DNA from: an uncultured Alphaproteobacteria bacterium
GTDB taxonomy: Bacteria; Pseudomonadota; Alphaproteobacteria; Rs-D84; CACZYB01
Assembly (NCBI GenBank): GCA_944392955.1
Contig: CALXYK010000014.1
Coordinates: forward strand, 1-32,041
Reading direction: 5' to 3'
DNA length: 32,041 nucleotides
Shown here: positions 8,021-16,463 of the stretch, in pieces
Layout of the letters: every line of letters starts with the position of its first letter
Position numbering within the stretch: the first letter of the stretch is position 1
The notes under the pieces: model-generated
Databases searched by the model: none
The model's input: the letters and a program-made list of their open reading frames with translations, nothing else
What the model was told of the DNA's origin: nothing
Translations under genes and position numbers: made by a program

Positions 8021-10004
8021 TTTTATCCTCCGGTGAAAGATTATCTTTCTGTTCCGTTTTGTTTTCCTTGTTTTGTTTTTGATCTTTCTCTTTTTCTTTT
8101 AGTAACTTATTCGCGATTGCGCCTGCTTCTAATTTTAAATTTACCTTTTCTACAACAACACTGGTAGACCATTTAACCATACTTTTAGTCCATTCAAAAA
8201 ACTTTTTAGGGGCAGTTTCCGTGCTTGCATAACCACTGAATTTATTTGCGATTGTTAAAGCTTGGCCCATTAAATACCAACAAATTATTCCTGTGTATAA
8301 TATTTCTAATAACTTATTTGTATTAAATGAAAGCATAAGTAATATTTGCGAGGTCATTTCCTGAGCATTATTATTTTCTAATGCAGATTGAAAAGTGTAG
8401 AAATCCAATGTCGATATATACATCATTAACAAAGAAATAACCGAACACATTATAGAAATAGAAACTATTTGAAAAATTGAAGATAAAAATGTATCTAGCC
8501 CCTGTTTCAAAAATGATTTTCCCCTGTCAAATGCATAGCCCATTAAAAATAGTGGGAAAAGAAATACCACAATAGCAATTTTAAACAATGATTCTATAAA
8601 GAAAAATGGGACGGTTATATTGAATATAAAGAACATACCCATAATACTTATACCTAAAACAACCTTTACTAAACCTGCAAAAATATCAAAATTGGTTAAT
8701 TGTCGCCAACCTTGTATCACCTGATATTTTCCTATCATAATATTTAGGTTGTTGAAATCACCTATTCTTTCTATTGTACAGACTATGTTTTGTTTAACAT
8801 CTTTTGAAAATAACACTTGGTTATCAGAAATATCTGTTGTTGCATATCTACAACTCCATTCCCTATCATTTTTATCTATCGCCTTTGTCATAACTTTGTT
8901 ATACCCCATCATGAAATCTGTTAATGGGCGAACCGTATAATTTATTATGTTATTTTCGTCTGTTATAGATACTGATAAAAATGCACCTACTATCACTACC
9001 CAAACTGATTTTGTGAAAAATGTTTTTATATAACCATATTCATCTTGTTTCCTTAAAACATTATCAAAAAACATAAATAAGGTCCAAAGAGAAAAAATCA
9101 CAACTAGAAAATCTATTGCATATCGTGATAACTTATCATACATTACAAAACCTATCCTGGACACTGTATTAAATGCTATTTCAAACATTGTGCAAGATGT
9201 ACAAGACAAAGTTCGTTTTATTTCATCACCTATATTAGAAATACGACAAGAATCATCTTCCCAAATACCAGCATGAACCGATGAACCTAAAACATAAACT
9301 CTGTTCTGACTGATATTATTTTGGTTAAATTCTTTGATTTCTCCAACTATTTCTCCAAATGCATTTATTATATAACGACCAACGACACCTACCGGTGAAA
9401 GAGCCTCTGGGAAAATATTAAATGCACTTAAATTACTAAAACTATTTATACAATCTATACCAAACATTTTAAACATAGGTTTATAAACACTACTTGATTT
9501 AGCATTACTTACTAAATTTTTACCAGTAGTTCTAGAAGTAAATAAACCTTTGATAAAAAATATTGGTCTTCCGAATAAAAGAGGAACTTTGTCTTGGATT
9601 TCTAGTTTTGCCTTTGCTATTGCTGAATTGATTACCTTATTAAAACTGCGATTGCTGGAAGATGAATCATCAATAAAGTATTTATTTAGGTAATCAAATT
9701 TTTCCGGTGTAATGCCAAGTTTCCTTAGTCTTTCAATATCATTGACTGAAATATTATCTGGAAATAACTGATAATACGAGTTAATGTTCATAGTTAAGAT
9801 ATTATGATATTCCTTTAAATACCTAATTTCCCAACAATATAAATCAGAATTAGAAAGGTTGACTTCTGTATTTGATAAACCGTATGCAGATGGGGTTTGA
9901 CATTTTATAATAGTGCTTTGAGAAAAACAACTAAATCCACTTAATAGCATTACTAAAAATACTATTGTAAAAGAAAAAAATGTTTTTAATTTATTACTTT
10001 TCAT
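8013..10004 (-). CDS. VirB6/TrbL-like T4SS protein with large periplasmic N-terminal domain (third of five)
   Basis: 663 residues from the ATG at 10004; an upstream TTG at 10037 would add eleven basic residues in front of what is otherwise a clean signal peptide (1-30), so I rejected it. About 230 residues of predicted periplasmic domain contain C35, C57, C185 and C253, which line up with four Cys of the next upstream paralogue, as do the motifs KLGITPEKFDYL and INAFGEIVGEI. CTSC (C268, C271) precedes the first membrane segment, and C385 and C409 follow in the second periplasmic loop. The membrane block (about 445-600) ends with YLMGQALTIANKFSGY. The charged tail ends with Lys/Glu/Asn-rich sequence. 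It overlaps the upstream gene by eleven bases. Predicted role: T4SS inner-membrane channel. Confidence 0.78.
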   Translation of the reverse strand: MKSNKLKTFFSFTIVFLVMLLSGFSCFSQSTIIKCQTPSAYGLSNTEVNLSNSDLYCWEIRYLKEYHNILTMNINSYYQLFPDNISVNDIERLRKLGITPEKFDYLNKYFIDDSSSSNRSFNKVINSAIAKAKLEIQDKVPLLFGRPIFFIKGLFTSRTTGKNLVSNAKSSSVYKPMFKMFGIDCINSFSNLSAFNIFPEALSPVGVVGRYIINAFGEIVGEIKEFNQNNISQNRVYVLGSSVHAGIWEDDSCRISNIGDEIKRTLSCTSCTMFEIAFNTVSRIGFVMYDKLSRYAIDFLVVIFSLWTLFMFFDNVLRKQDEYGYIKTFFTKSVWVVIVGAFLSVSITDENNIINYTVRPLTDFMMGYNKVMTKAIDKNDREWSCRYATTDISDNQVLFSKDVKQNIVCTIERIGDFNNLNIMIGKYQVIQGWRQLTNFDIFAGLVKVVLGISIMGMFFIFNITVPFFFIESLFKIAIVVFLFPLFLMGYAFDRGKSFLKQGLDTFLSSIFQIVSISIMCSVISLLMMYISTLDFYTFQSALENNNAQEMTSQILLMLSFNTNKLLEILYTGIICWYLMGQALTIANKFSGYASTETAPKKFFEWTKSMVKWSTSVVVEKVNLKLEAGAIANKLLKEKEKDQKQNKENKTEQKDNLSPEDKNV

Positions 10005-12021
10005 TTTTGTCTTCTTTGCTTTCCGTTTTATTTGCAAGTTTGTTGTCTTCCTTTTGTAAATTTTTATCCTCTTCCCTTGAGGCGGTAAGTTTCATAGAAC
10101 TGGTAAATAAATTTTTTATGTTTTTACCTATTGTCATTTTCCCCATGCTGCCACCATAACTGGATGCCAATGTATCAAGTTTAGCATAAATGTAATATAT
10201 GCAATATATTATAAATAAAAACTTTGTAATAGACAATAAGTCATACGGAATATTATTTGTAATAATAGATGTATCGTTTTCTGCTATTGCCCTATTTAAT
10301 TGTTGCATTATATTTTCTTTTGATGTGCCAAAATAAAATGCATTTAATAAGGCCGAATTAAACATACTAAATACTGCCAAATTAACCATAGTTAATCCAA
10401 AATTTTTAGCTATGTTTATTATATTTTTTACATTAAATCCAATAAATGGGAAAACATATCCGAATACATAAAATGGCCATAAAATAGCAAGTTTTAAAAA
10501 TTCTAATAATCCATCTAAGATATAAAAAGAAATCATCAAACTGATTAAAAAATATAACATAAATATAATAAAACCGAAAATAAATCCTAAAAACTTATGT
10601 TCAGATTGACTTTGGGAATTGAACAAATCCTTCATCAACACTTCGCCCATAGTCATTTGCTTACCATTTGCTTGTAATGTATTAGTTAAAAAGCATATTA
10701 TATTGCCCATAGTTTCTTTTGAAATAACTATTGAATCTTGGAGTTGCTCAAATGCTTTCACTTGATTTAATTTAGATACCGGTGGAATAACTTGATCGTT
10801 TTGTTCCGCCCTTCTTTTATTATTTAGTTCATCTACTATTTGTGAACTATTACAGGTAAATTCTGAATTTTCAGTATTACCAACCTGAATAATACTATCT
10901 GAAACCGCGATAGTTAAATCTATTACAGGTTCAATGGTCCAAGAAAATAAATATTTAGGTGGAACTAAAATAACTGCACTTACTATAAAAATTGCCTTTA
11001 ATGTTTTTGATATTGATTTTGGATAGTCAGAAAAATCAGATGTAAATGGAATTCCTTTGAAGCCTTTTAAAAATTCATAAAGTAAAAATAATGCCCCAAA
11101 GACTACTAAAAACTCTAAAATTATACTTCGGAAATTTGTATACATATATTCAAACAAATAAGAAATCTCATTAAAGACTATCAATATATAAGGACAAAGG
11201 TAGCAAGTACTGTTCCTGTTTGCGATTTCTTGTAATGTATTGGCCTTACAAACCTTTTCATTCCAATCAATATTTGCAACTAATGGACGATTTATAATGT
11301 CAGATGAAAAAGTTATTTCACGAGTAGAACTGCCAAGAGCCCTGTTATCATAAATTTTCCCAACTACCATACCAAACATATTTAATAAATTATTACCATC
11401 TATCACAATAGGAGCCAATGCCGGTGGCAGTGCGGAAATAATCTTTTTATAACTTGGTGTAGTATCTGAATAAATAGAGTCTGTAGAAATTTCGTATTTG
11501 TCCTCCTTGATAGTGCTGCAAGCCTTATATCGCTTATCCTTATTAACTATACTACCAACAGAATATTCTTCAAATATATCGGGATTATCTTCAAACTCCC
11601 TGTATGAAACTATGTAATAGTTATTATTTATTCGTGCCTGAGAAATGCCAGATTGAATATAACTATTTACTCCATCCTTTGTTAGAAGTAGTGAATAACT
11701 TTCTTCATCTATATAATTTTCTATTATATCAGGGGTGATACCAACCTGTCTTAGGTAATTAAAATTCGCCTGTAATAATACAGGATATAATGATTTATAT
11801 TCAGATAAAGTGATATTGCCCTTTTGATTTTTTTCTAAATAAACTATATCACTACAATAATAATCCGGAGAATATTCTGATGTAATTACAGAAGGTGAAG
11901 TAAAATATATAGATGCCTTTTCATAAGGACAATTGGAACGAGTAGTTTCAGAAGCGGAAAAGCATACTTTCCCAAAAGAAAAGATTAAAACAAGTATGTA
12001 TAAATAAAGTTTCTTTATCAT
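9994..12021 (-). CDS. VirB6/TrbL-like T4SS protein with large periplasmic N-terminal domain (second of five)
   Basis: 675 residues with a signal peptide (1-22), then a long exported domain with C31, C56, C168 and C258. The segment NYLRQVGITPDIIENYID and the later NMFGMVVGKIYD align with the neighbouring 663-residue protein, so the two share a homologous extracytoplasmic module. CYLC (C273, C276) precedes the first membrane segment; a second segment (about 342-355) and a periplasmic loop with C390 and C443 follow. The C3-C4 spacing (53) is the longest of the five. Membrane segments at about 475-640 are followed by a short charged tail. AGGAG nine bases upstream supports the ATG, which directly abuts the preceding stop codon. 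Predicted role as in its paralogues. Confidence 0.76.
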   Translation of the reverse strand: MIKKLYLYILVLIFSFGKVCFSASETTRSNCPYEKASIYFTSPSVITSEYSPDYYCSDIVYLEKNQKGNITLSEYKSLYPVLLQANFNYLRQVGITPDIIENYIDEESYSLLLTKDGVNSYIQSGISQARINNNYYIVSYREFEDNPDIFEEYSVGSIVNKDKRYKACSTIKEDKYEISTDSIYSDTTPSYKKIISALPPALAPIVIDGNNLLNMFGMVVGKIYDNRALGSSTREITFSSDIINRPLVANIDWNEKVCKANTLQEIANRNSTCYLCPYILIVFNEISYLFEYMYTNFRSIILEFLVVFGALFLLYEFLKGFKGIPFTSDFSDYPKSISKTLKAIFIVSAVILVPPKYLFSWTIEPVIDLTIAVSDSIIQVGNTENSEFTCNSSQIVDELNNKRRAEQNDQVIPPVSKLNQVKAFEQLQDSIVISKETMGNIICFLTNTLQANGKQMTMGEVLMKDLFNSQSQSEHKFLGFIFGFIIFMLYFLISLMISFYILDGLLEFLKLAILWPFYVFGYVFPFIGFNVKNIINIAKNFGLTMVNLAVFSMFNSALLNAFYFGTSKENIMQQLNRAIAENDTSIITNNIPYDLLSITKFLFIIYCIYYIYAKLDTLASSYGGSMGKMTIGKNIKNLFTSSMKLTASREEDKNLQKEDNKLANKTESKEDKNEK

Positions 12022-13677
12022 TTAAACTTGCTCCTTTTCTGATTGTTCCTTTTGAAGTTTTTTTAGTTTACGTTTTTTTAACAATGTATCAATATAACTT
12101 CCCTTATCTGCTAAACCTATGGAACCTGATTTTCTGTATTCCTTTACCTCTCTTATCACAGAAGTTGTAAATGTATAAGAGGACTTTCCCAATTTTTTTA
12201 GTGGTTCAACTAAACTAGAATCTGAAATATTTCCATTAAACCAACCGGCAAAAGTTTGACTTTCCTTCATTATCAATGCATTAATACCTATTGCAAAAAA
12301 GACATACAAAAAATACCAATAATCACCAACCATAGCATTAAAACTTTCTATATCGCCTGATTGTAAAAATGATAATGCCTGTTGTGGTGTAGTAATATTT
12401 GAACCAATTGGAGCGGAAAACATTCCTCCTAAAATCCAATCATTTATTTCTGCACACATTACCATTCCAATACAAAGGAATATTAAACCTATTGCATAAC
12501 TGAATGTCCTTTGTAAGGCTGTTGTGGCAAAACTTCTAGTTTGTTCAAAAATATAACATCCTGCGATAATAGGAAGAAGTATTATTGTCACACCTAGAAA
12601 TAGCAACTGCTCTATTATAATAAAAGCAAAAAATAAATTTATTATAAATAATCCTATTGTAATACCTAAACCTGCAACACCCATTCTGACATTTTCATTA
12701 GATAAGAAACTTATTATAACAGGAAGAATACCAAACCAATCATCATGTTCCTTTATAAATTTTCCTGTTCTTACCATATTTTTGGCTGTATTTTTTCCCT
12801 TTTCCAGTTGGTCTTTTAACTTTTTTAAATTTTCTAATCTTTCGGTATTTTTGGGATCTTTTTTCTTAAATTTCTCGACCAAAATATCCAATCTTTTTAT
12901 TTTATCTTCTATTACCTTTAATATTCTGTTACCTATTTTTTTTGTAATAAAGCCCCCAACCCATGCAAAAACTTTCGTTGATACACCAACTACTATTGTT
13001 GTTAAGATAGGTTCCGCACCATATTCAAACAACTCTATCCCTATATCTGTATAAGTGTATTTTAAGGCATGGACTTCCTTTAAAAGACAAACCATATTAT
13101 TTTTTGTATTTTCGGAAAGGGCATGACCTTCTTTGTAAATCAATTCGTCCGGCATGTTTTGACATTCTGGTGGTATCATTTTGGGATCGGTTATTTTCTT
13201 TCGTAATAGCTCTCTTCCTACACCACTTCCAAAATCAAGTGTGATTTCAAAAGTATTCGCGAAAATATTTCGGGGATTATTTACAATGAATAATCCAACA
13301 ACGGCAACTACTAAAAAAATCTTTTTATAAATTGTTTTAAAATAATTCTCATCAATTTTATCCTGTTCTGGATATAATGACAAACTTGGTGATAAAGCCT
13401 TATATGTTTCATATACAATCCACAATGCTAAGCAAACTGAAATTATGACTATAACCTTGTCTTGAAAATAAGAAAAAGTTTGCATACTGATAACTGAAAA
13501 AGCATCATAAATATTTTCAAAAACATTACATGTCCAACAATCTTTGAAAATTGGATAAAGGTTTGTTCCCAACACAAAAAAGGAAACACATACGGCTAGA
13601 ACTAAAATCCATTTTACCCATGTAAAAATGGTGCCTAAAATTTCAAAAAAACCTGTATCACTTTTATTAGAAGCCAA
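12022..13677 (-). CDS. VirB6/TrbL-like T4SS protein, TTG start (first of five)
   Basis: 551 residues. An N-terminal membrane segment (about 19-38) is followed by CWTC (C47, C50), membrane segments at about 73-92 and 118-132, and a periplasmic loop with C172 and C197. Residues about 245-315 are a Lys/Glu-rich, probably coiled-coil insertion not seen in the other four. The membrane block then resumes (about 318-470), ending with ALIMKESQTFAGWF, which matches the equivalent position in the 833- and 663-residue paralogues. The only start near the N-terminus is a TTG directly after the stop codon of the 88-residue gene (TAATTG), with AAGGA seven bases upstream, so translation is probably coupled. 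Predicted role: T4SS inner-membrane channel. Confidence 0.78.
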   Translation of the reverse strand: MASNKSDTGFFEILGTIFTWVKWILVLAVCVSFFVLGTNLYPIFKDCWTCNVFENIYDAFSVISMQTFSYFQDKVIVIISVCLALWIVYETYKALSPSLSLYPEQDKIDENYFKTIYKKIFLVVAVVGLFIVNNPRNIFANTFEITLDFGSGVGRELLRKKITDPKMIPPECQNMPDELIYKEGHALSENTKNNMVCLLKEVHALKYTYTDIGIELFEYGAEPILTTIVVGVSTKVFAWVGGFITKKIGNRILKVIEDKIKRLDILVEKFKKKDPKNTERLENLKKLKDQLEKGKNTAKNMVRTGKFIKEHDDWFGILPVIISFLSNENVRMGVAGLGITIGLFIINLFFAFIIIEQLLFLGVTIILLPIIAGCYIFEQTRSFATTALQRTFSYAIGLIFLCIGMVMCAEINDWILGGMFSAPIGSNITTPQQALSFLQSGDIESFNAMVGDYWYFLYVFFAIGINALIMKESQTFAGWFNGNISDSSLVEPLKKLGKSSYTFTTSVIREVKEYRKSGSIGLADKGSYIDTLLKKRKLKKLQKEQSEKEQV

Positions 13678-13944
13678 TTACTTTTCCTTCGTATTTGTGA
13701 ATTTATCCCTTAAACTTATTAAAAAATTTACAAACCTTGAAGACATAAATAGTTTGAAATAATAATCTATTTTATCTTGTAAATTTTTGTTTTTGCTATT
13801 TGCCTTTATATATATTATACCAAGGCAAAAAATTATAATAGACCATGATATAAATAGTATAAAATATTTAAGTTTTGATATTACAAAAACTGCACCTATT
13901 ATGCTTAATAAACCTACTAATAATTTGAAGTTTCCTGAAAACAT
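13678..13944 (-). CDS. Small two-TM membrane protein heading the VirB6 operon, unknown
   Basis: 88 residues with two adjacent hydrophobic segments (about 7-22 and 25-46), then a basic cytoplasmic tail with KANSKNKNLQDKIDYYFK. It is the promoter-proximal gene of the six-gene VirB6 operon and its stop codon abuts the TTG start of the next gene, so it is likely a component or chaperone of the same system. Size and layout recall VirB3, which also has two N-terminal membrane segments and often precedes VirB4 and VirB6, but I see no sequence motif to support that. GGAGG lies eleven bases upstream of the ATG. Confidence 0.6.
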   Translation of the reverse strand: MFSGNFKLLVGLLSIIGAVFVISKLKYFILFISWSIIIFCLGIIYIKANSKNKNLQDKIDYYFKLFMSSRFVNFLISLRDKFTNTKEK

Positions 13945-13947
13945 ATC

Positions 13948-13976
13948 TTGCCTTTCCTCCTTTTTTAGTATATAAT
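13948..13976 (+). promoter_or_regulatory. Promoter of the SUKH-containing plus-strand operon
   Basis: TTGCCT (13948-13953) and TATAAT (13971-13976) are spaced by 17 bases. The start would lie near 13983, with the first ATG at 14019 preceded by GAGG (14009-14012). The -10 box overlaps the -10 box of the opposing VirB6-operon promoter. Confidence 0.5.
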
Positions 13977-14000
13977 AAACAATAGATTTAAAATAATCAA
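13972..14000 (-). promoter_or_regulatory. Promoter of the VirB6 operon
   Basis: On the reverse strand TTGATT (complement of 13995-14000) and TATTAT (complement of 13972-13977) are spaced by 17 bases. The -10 box shares five bases with the TATAAT of the opposing promoter, so RNA polymerase probably cannot occupy both at once. The leader before the ATG at 13944 would be about 20 bases and includes the GGAGG ribosome-binding site. Confidence 0.5.
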
Positions 14001-14018
14001 ATAATTTTGAGGTTTTTT

Positions 14019-15335
14019 ATGGCTGAAAACGATAAAAATATATCGGAAAATGACAAAAACAACTCAGTTAGTCAGCAAAACATAAAATTAGATATTATTG
14101 AGAAACTCAAATATCTTGTTGAAAACTATAATCCTGAAAAAAAAGATGATACTTTAAAGAAAATTGACAATTTAGAAAATGACGATAAATCTCAAAAATT
14201 CAAAAATTTCTTTGATTTGATAAAAAATACTATCAATGGAAATGTTTCAAGGGCGGAATATAAAAAACAGCTTGAAAAGTTGGAAGGTGAATATCAAACA
14301 CAATTAGACTTTGATATGGATGCCCTATTTACAGCGGGGGTGCAAAAACAATCCGAAGGTGAAACTATTGCTGATTTAGTATCAGAAATAAAGGCTGAAC
14401 ATTCAGATAAATCAAATGAGGAAATTTCTGCATCTATAAAAGAGATAATTCAGAATGAGGCAACTATTGCCGAGGTAGATGAAGATGATATTTTTGAAAC
14501 AGATTTTAAACTTTCTAGACCAGAAAAAGAAAAAATAAAAAAGATATATAAGTATAAAGTGGAAGGTAAAATTACCTCGGGTATAGAAGATTTGGATACA
14601 TTTTTGGGAATTATTCAACCTGCTTTGAATCAAATAGTTATAACAGGTTGGAGGGGAATTTTTGGACTGAGTGATTTAAAAAACTTTGCACTTGAAAATT
14701 TTGAAAATTGGCAAGCGAAGAAAAAAAATCTTGCTACTGCTTGGAAAACATTGCAAGCATTAGGTTTTGTAGATGCAAATGAAAAATTTTCTTACTTAGG
14801 TTCTAATAAAGAAAAAGAAGATTTAATCGCAAAAATCTTTAATGACAATATGTGTAGAAAATTAAATGAATTTTTAAAAGAAGAAGAACTCAGAAATTCT
14901 GTAAGTACAGAACAAGATGGTATTCAAAATACTCCTATCAATGATGCTAATTCCTTTAAACCGAGAAAAAAGTTTTTTGATCACAAATATAGTGCTGAAG
15001 AACCTAGAATTGTTTTAGTTTCAACTTTGCAAAATTTAATTAAAGATAAATGTAGAGATGAAAATGGAAAAATTTCAGAAGATGGTGAAAAACTGCTTAA
15101 AGGATTTTCGGTTATTATAGATTTGTTTAATATGGAAGACAAGGATACTATTCCAAACTATTATGCTAAAGATTTTGCTTATATATTCAAAGAAGCCAAA
15201 AAAAGAACGACACCAGGAGATCCACCTATTGAATATGACGAAACTTTGATAACAAAGTTAGATGAGGAAGAGGAAAATTCCAAATTGGATCGTTTATTGG
15301 AAGAAAAGTTTAAACAAATGCAGGAGAGTAAATAA
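14019..15335 (+). CDS. Acidic soluble protein of unknown function, T4SS-linked operon
   Basis: 439 residues without a signal peptide or membrane segment, expected in the cytoplasm. The first 170 residues are Lys/Asp/Glu/Asn-rich and low in hydrophobics, probably partly disordered or helical. A more globular stretch (about 175-260) includes GIEDLDTFLGIIQPALNQ and ITGWRGIFGLSDL; residues about 325-395 hold a second ordered part. I recognise no family. I chose the ATG at 14019 over the in-frame TTG at 14007, because GAGG lies six bases before the ATG. It is the first gene of the plus-strand operon divergent from the VirB6 genes and ends two bases before the next gene, so it may supply a cytoplasmic partner, chaperone or effector; that is inference from position. 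Confidence 0.7.
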   Translation: MAENDKNISENDKNNSVSQQNIKLDIIEKLKYLVENYNPEKKDDTLKKIDNLENDDKSQKFKNFFDLIKNTINGNVSRAEYKKQLEKLEGEYQTQLDFDMDALFTAGVQKQSEGETIADLVSEIKAEHSDKSNEEISASIKEIIQNEATIAEVDEDDIFETDFKLSRPEKEKIKKIYKYKVEGKITSGIEDLDTFLGIIQPALNQIVITGWRGIFGLSDLKNFALENFENWQAKKKNLATAWKTLQALGFVDANEKFSYLGSNKEKEDLIAKIFNDNMCRKLNEFLKEEELRNSVSTEQDGIQNTPINDANSFKPRKKFFDHKYSAEEPRIVLVSTLQNLIKDKCRDENGKISEDGEKLLKGFSVIIDLFNMEDKDTIPNYYAKDFAYIFKEAKKRTTPGDPPIEYDETLITKLDEEEENSKLDRLLEEKFKQMQESK

Positions 15336-15337
15336 AA

Positions 15338-16450
15338 ATGAAAAAATTATTTTATTTTTTACTTATTACTTCTGTGTTATTGACTCCGATTTTTTATTGG
15401 CTTCATAATTGGTGGGGAATTACCTTTTCAAACTTTTTTTCAGTTCAAAGGTTAATGTATATATATTCTCAGGATACCTTCCTTTTATTTACAACTATTA
15501 TAAATTTTGCCTTATATCTGTTCGCAATATATAAATTATTCAAAAGAAATGAGGTTGTTAAACCTGAAAATGTAAATGCAAATATTCAAAATGAAAACAA
15601 AAATGAGACTCCGGAATTTTTAATGAAAAATAGTTCAGGAACTTCTTCTATAAATTGGGAAAATTTATATGGACCTAATAAAACGGTAAAGGAAGAAGAA
15701 AAAATCACTGCTGAAAAGAAGCAGGAAATAAAAGAAGTAAAATCCGAAAAAATTGAAACTCCTAATATACAGACAGAACCTGCTACACCTAATATTGCTA
15801 TTAACTCAAAGCAAGAAGATAAAAAAGTTGAACAACCTTTACCTCCTGAAAAAAATGATAATATTATAGATATAAGGCAACCTTTGAATATAAAGGATGT
15901 ATATAAGGTTCAAATTTCATCTGTCTTAGAAAAAAATGGCTATAAGAATTTGGGCGATTGTGTAATTGATAATATAGATATTGACTTTATTGCTATTGCG
16001 GATAGTGATACCTTGGTTTTGGGGATAATAAATGATGAGTATGGTGATATTATTGCAAATGAGGTTCCTAATTCCGATGAGAAATTCCCTTCTTGGTTCA
16101 CAAATGAGAAAAAATACAACTCCCCTGTTTGCGAAGTAAAAACCGCAGTTGTGGCTGTTGAAAAAGTAATAAAAGAAGTTCTTCCAGAAGACAGCGAAAT
16201 ATTGATAAAACCAGTTGTAGTCATTCCTAATGCTGTTGTTTCTAATAAAACTGATATAGAAAGTAAATGGGCAGAAATGGGGGTATCAGTAGTTAAGTTT
16301 TTAAATTATTCTGATTTGCCTGATTTGATGGAAGTATTACCTGAAAAATCTGGGACCACAGTTTTGGAAAGTTATCAAACTTTTGTGCAAACTTTGATTA
16401 AGTATTTTAATAAAAAGGCGAAAAATTACCCTGTAAAAAAGACAGGATAG
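15338..16450 (+). CDS. Two-TM membrane protein with possible degenerate NERD-like domain
   Basis: 370 residues. Two membrane segments (about 5-25 and 47-65) are followed by a Lys/Glu/Pro-rich linker (70-175) and a globular C-terminal domain (185-365), so the domain should sit on the cytoplasmic side. The pattern IDFIAI (215-220), then LVLGIIN (226-232), EYGDII, and after about 25 residues NSPVCEVKTAVVAVEKVI and PVVVIP, resembles the layout of NERD / PD-(D/E)xK nuclease-like domains. The expected E-x-K on the second strand reads G229-I-I231, so catalytic activity is unlikely. The fold call is inference by eye. It follows the acidic protein gene by two bases and precedes the 188-residue gene by 13, with AGGAG upstream of the latter. 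Confidence 0.65.
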   Translation: MKKLFYFLLITSVLLTPIFYWLHNWWGITFSNFFSVQRLMYIYSQDTFLLFTTIINFALYLFAIYKLFKRNEVVKPENVNANIQNENKNETPEFLMKNSSGTSSINWENLYGPNKTVKEEEKITAEKKQEIKEVKSEKIETPNIQTEPATPNIAINSKQEDKKVEQPLPPEKNDNIIDIRQPLNIKDVYKVQISSVLEKNGYKNLGDCVIDNIDIDFIAIADSDTLVLGIINDEYGDIIANEVPNSDEKFPSWFTNEKKYNSPVCEVKTAVVAVEKVIKEVLPEDSEILIKPVVVIPNAVVSNKTDIESKWAEMGVSVVKFLNYSDLPDLMEVLPEKSGTTVLESYQTFVQTLIKYFNKKAKNYPVKKTG

Positions 16451-16463
16451 GAGATAACTAAAA

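Noticed and set aside
5309-9700. Shared string AGGTAATCAAAT in two VirB6-like genes as a DNA repeat
   Set aside because: It encodes the short peptide DYLNK in both proteins at different places and has no flanking similarity; chance or codon bias explains it.
13678-13944. Calling the 88-residue membrane protein VirB3
   Set aside because: Size, two N-terminal membrane segments and position fit, but no sequence motif supports it and no virB4 follows.
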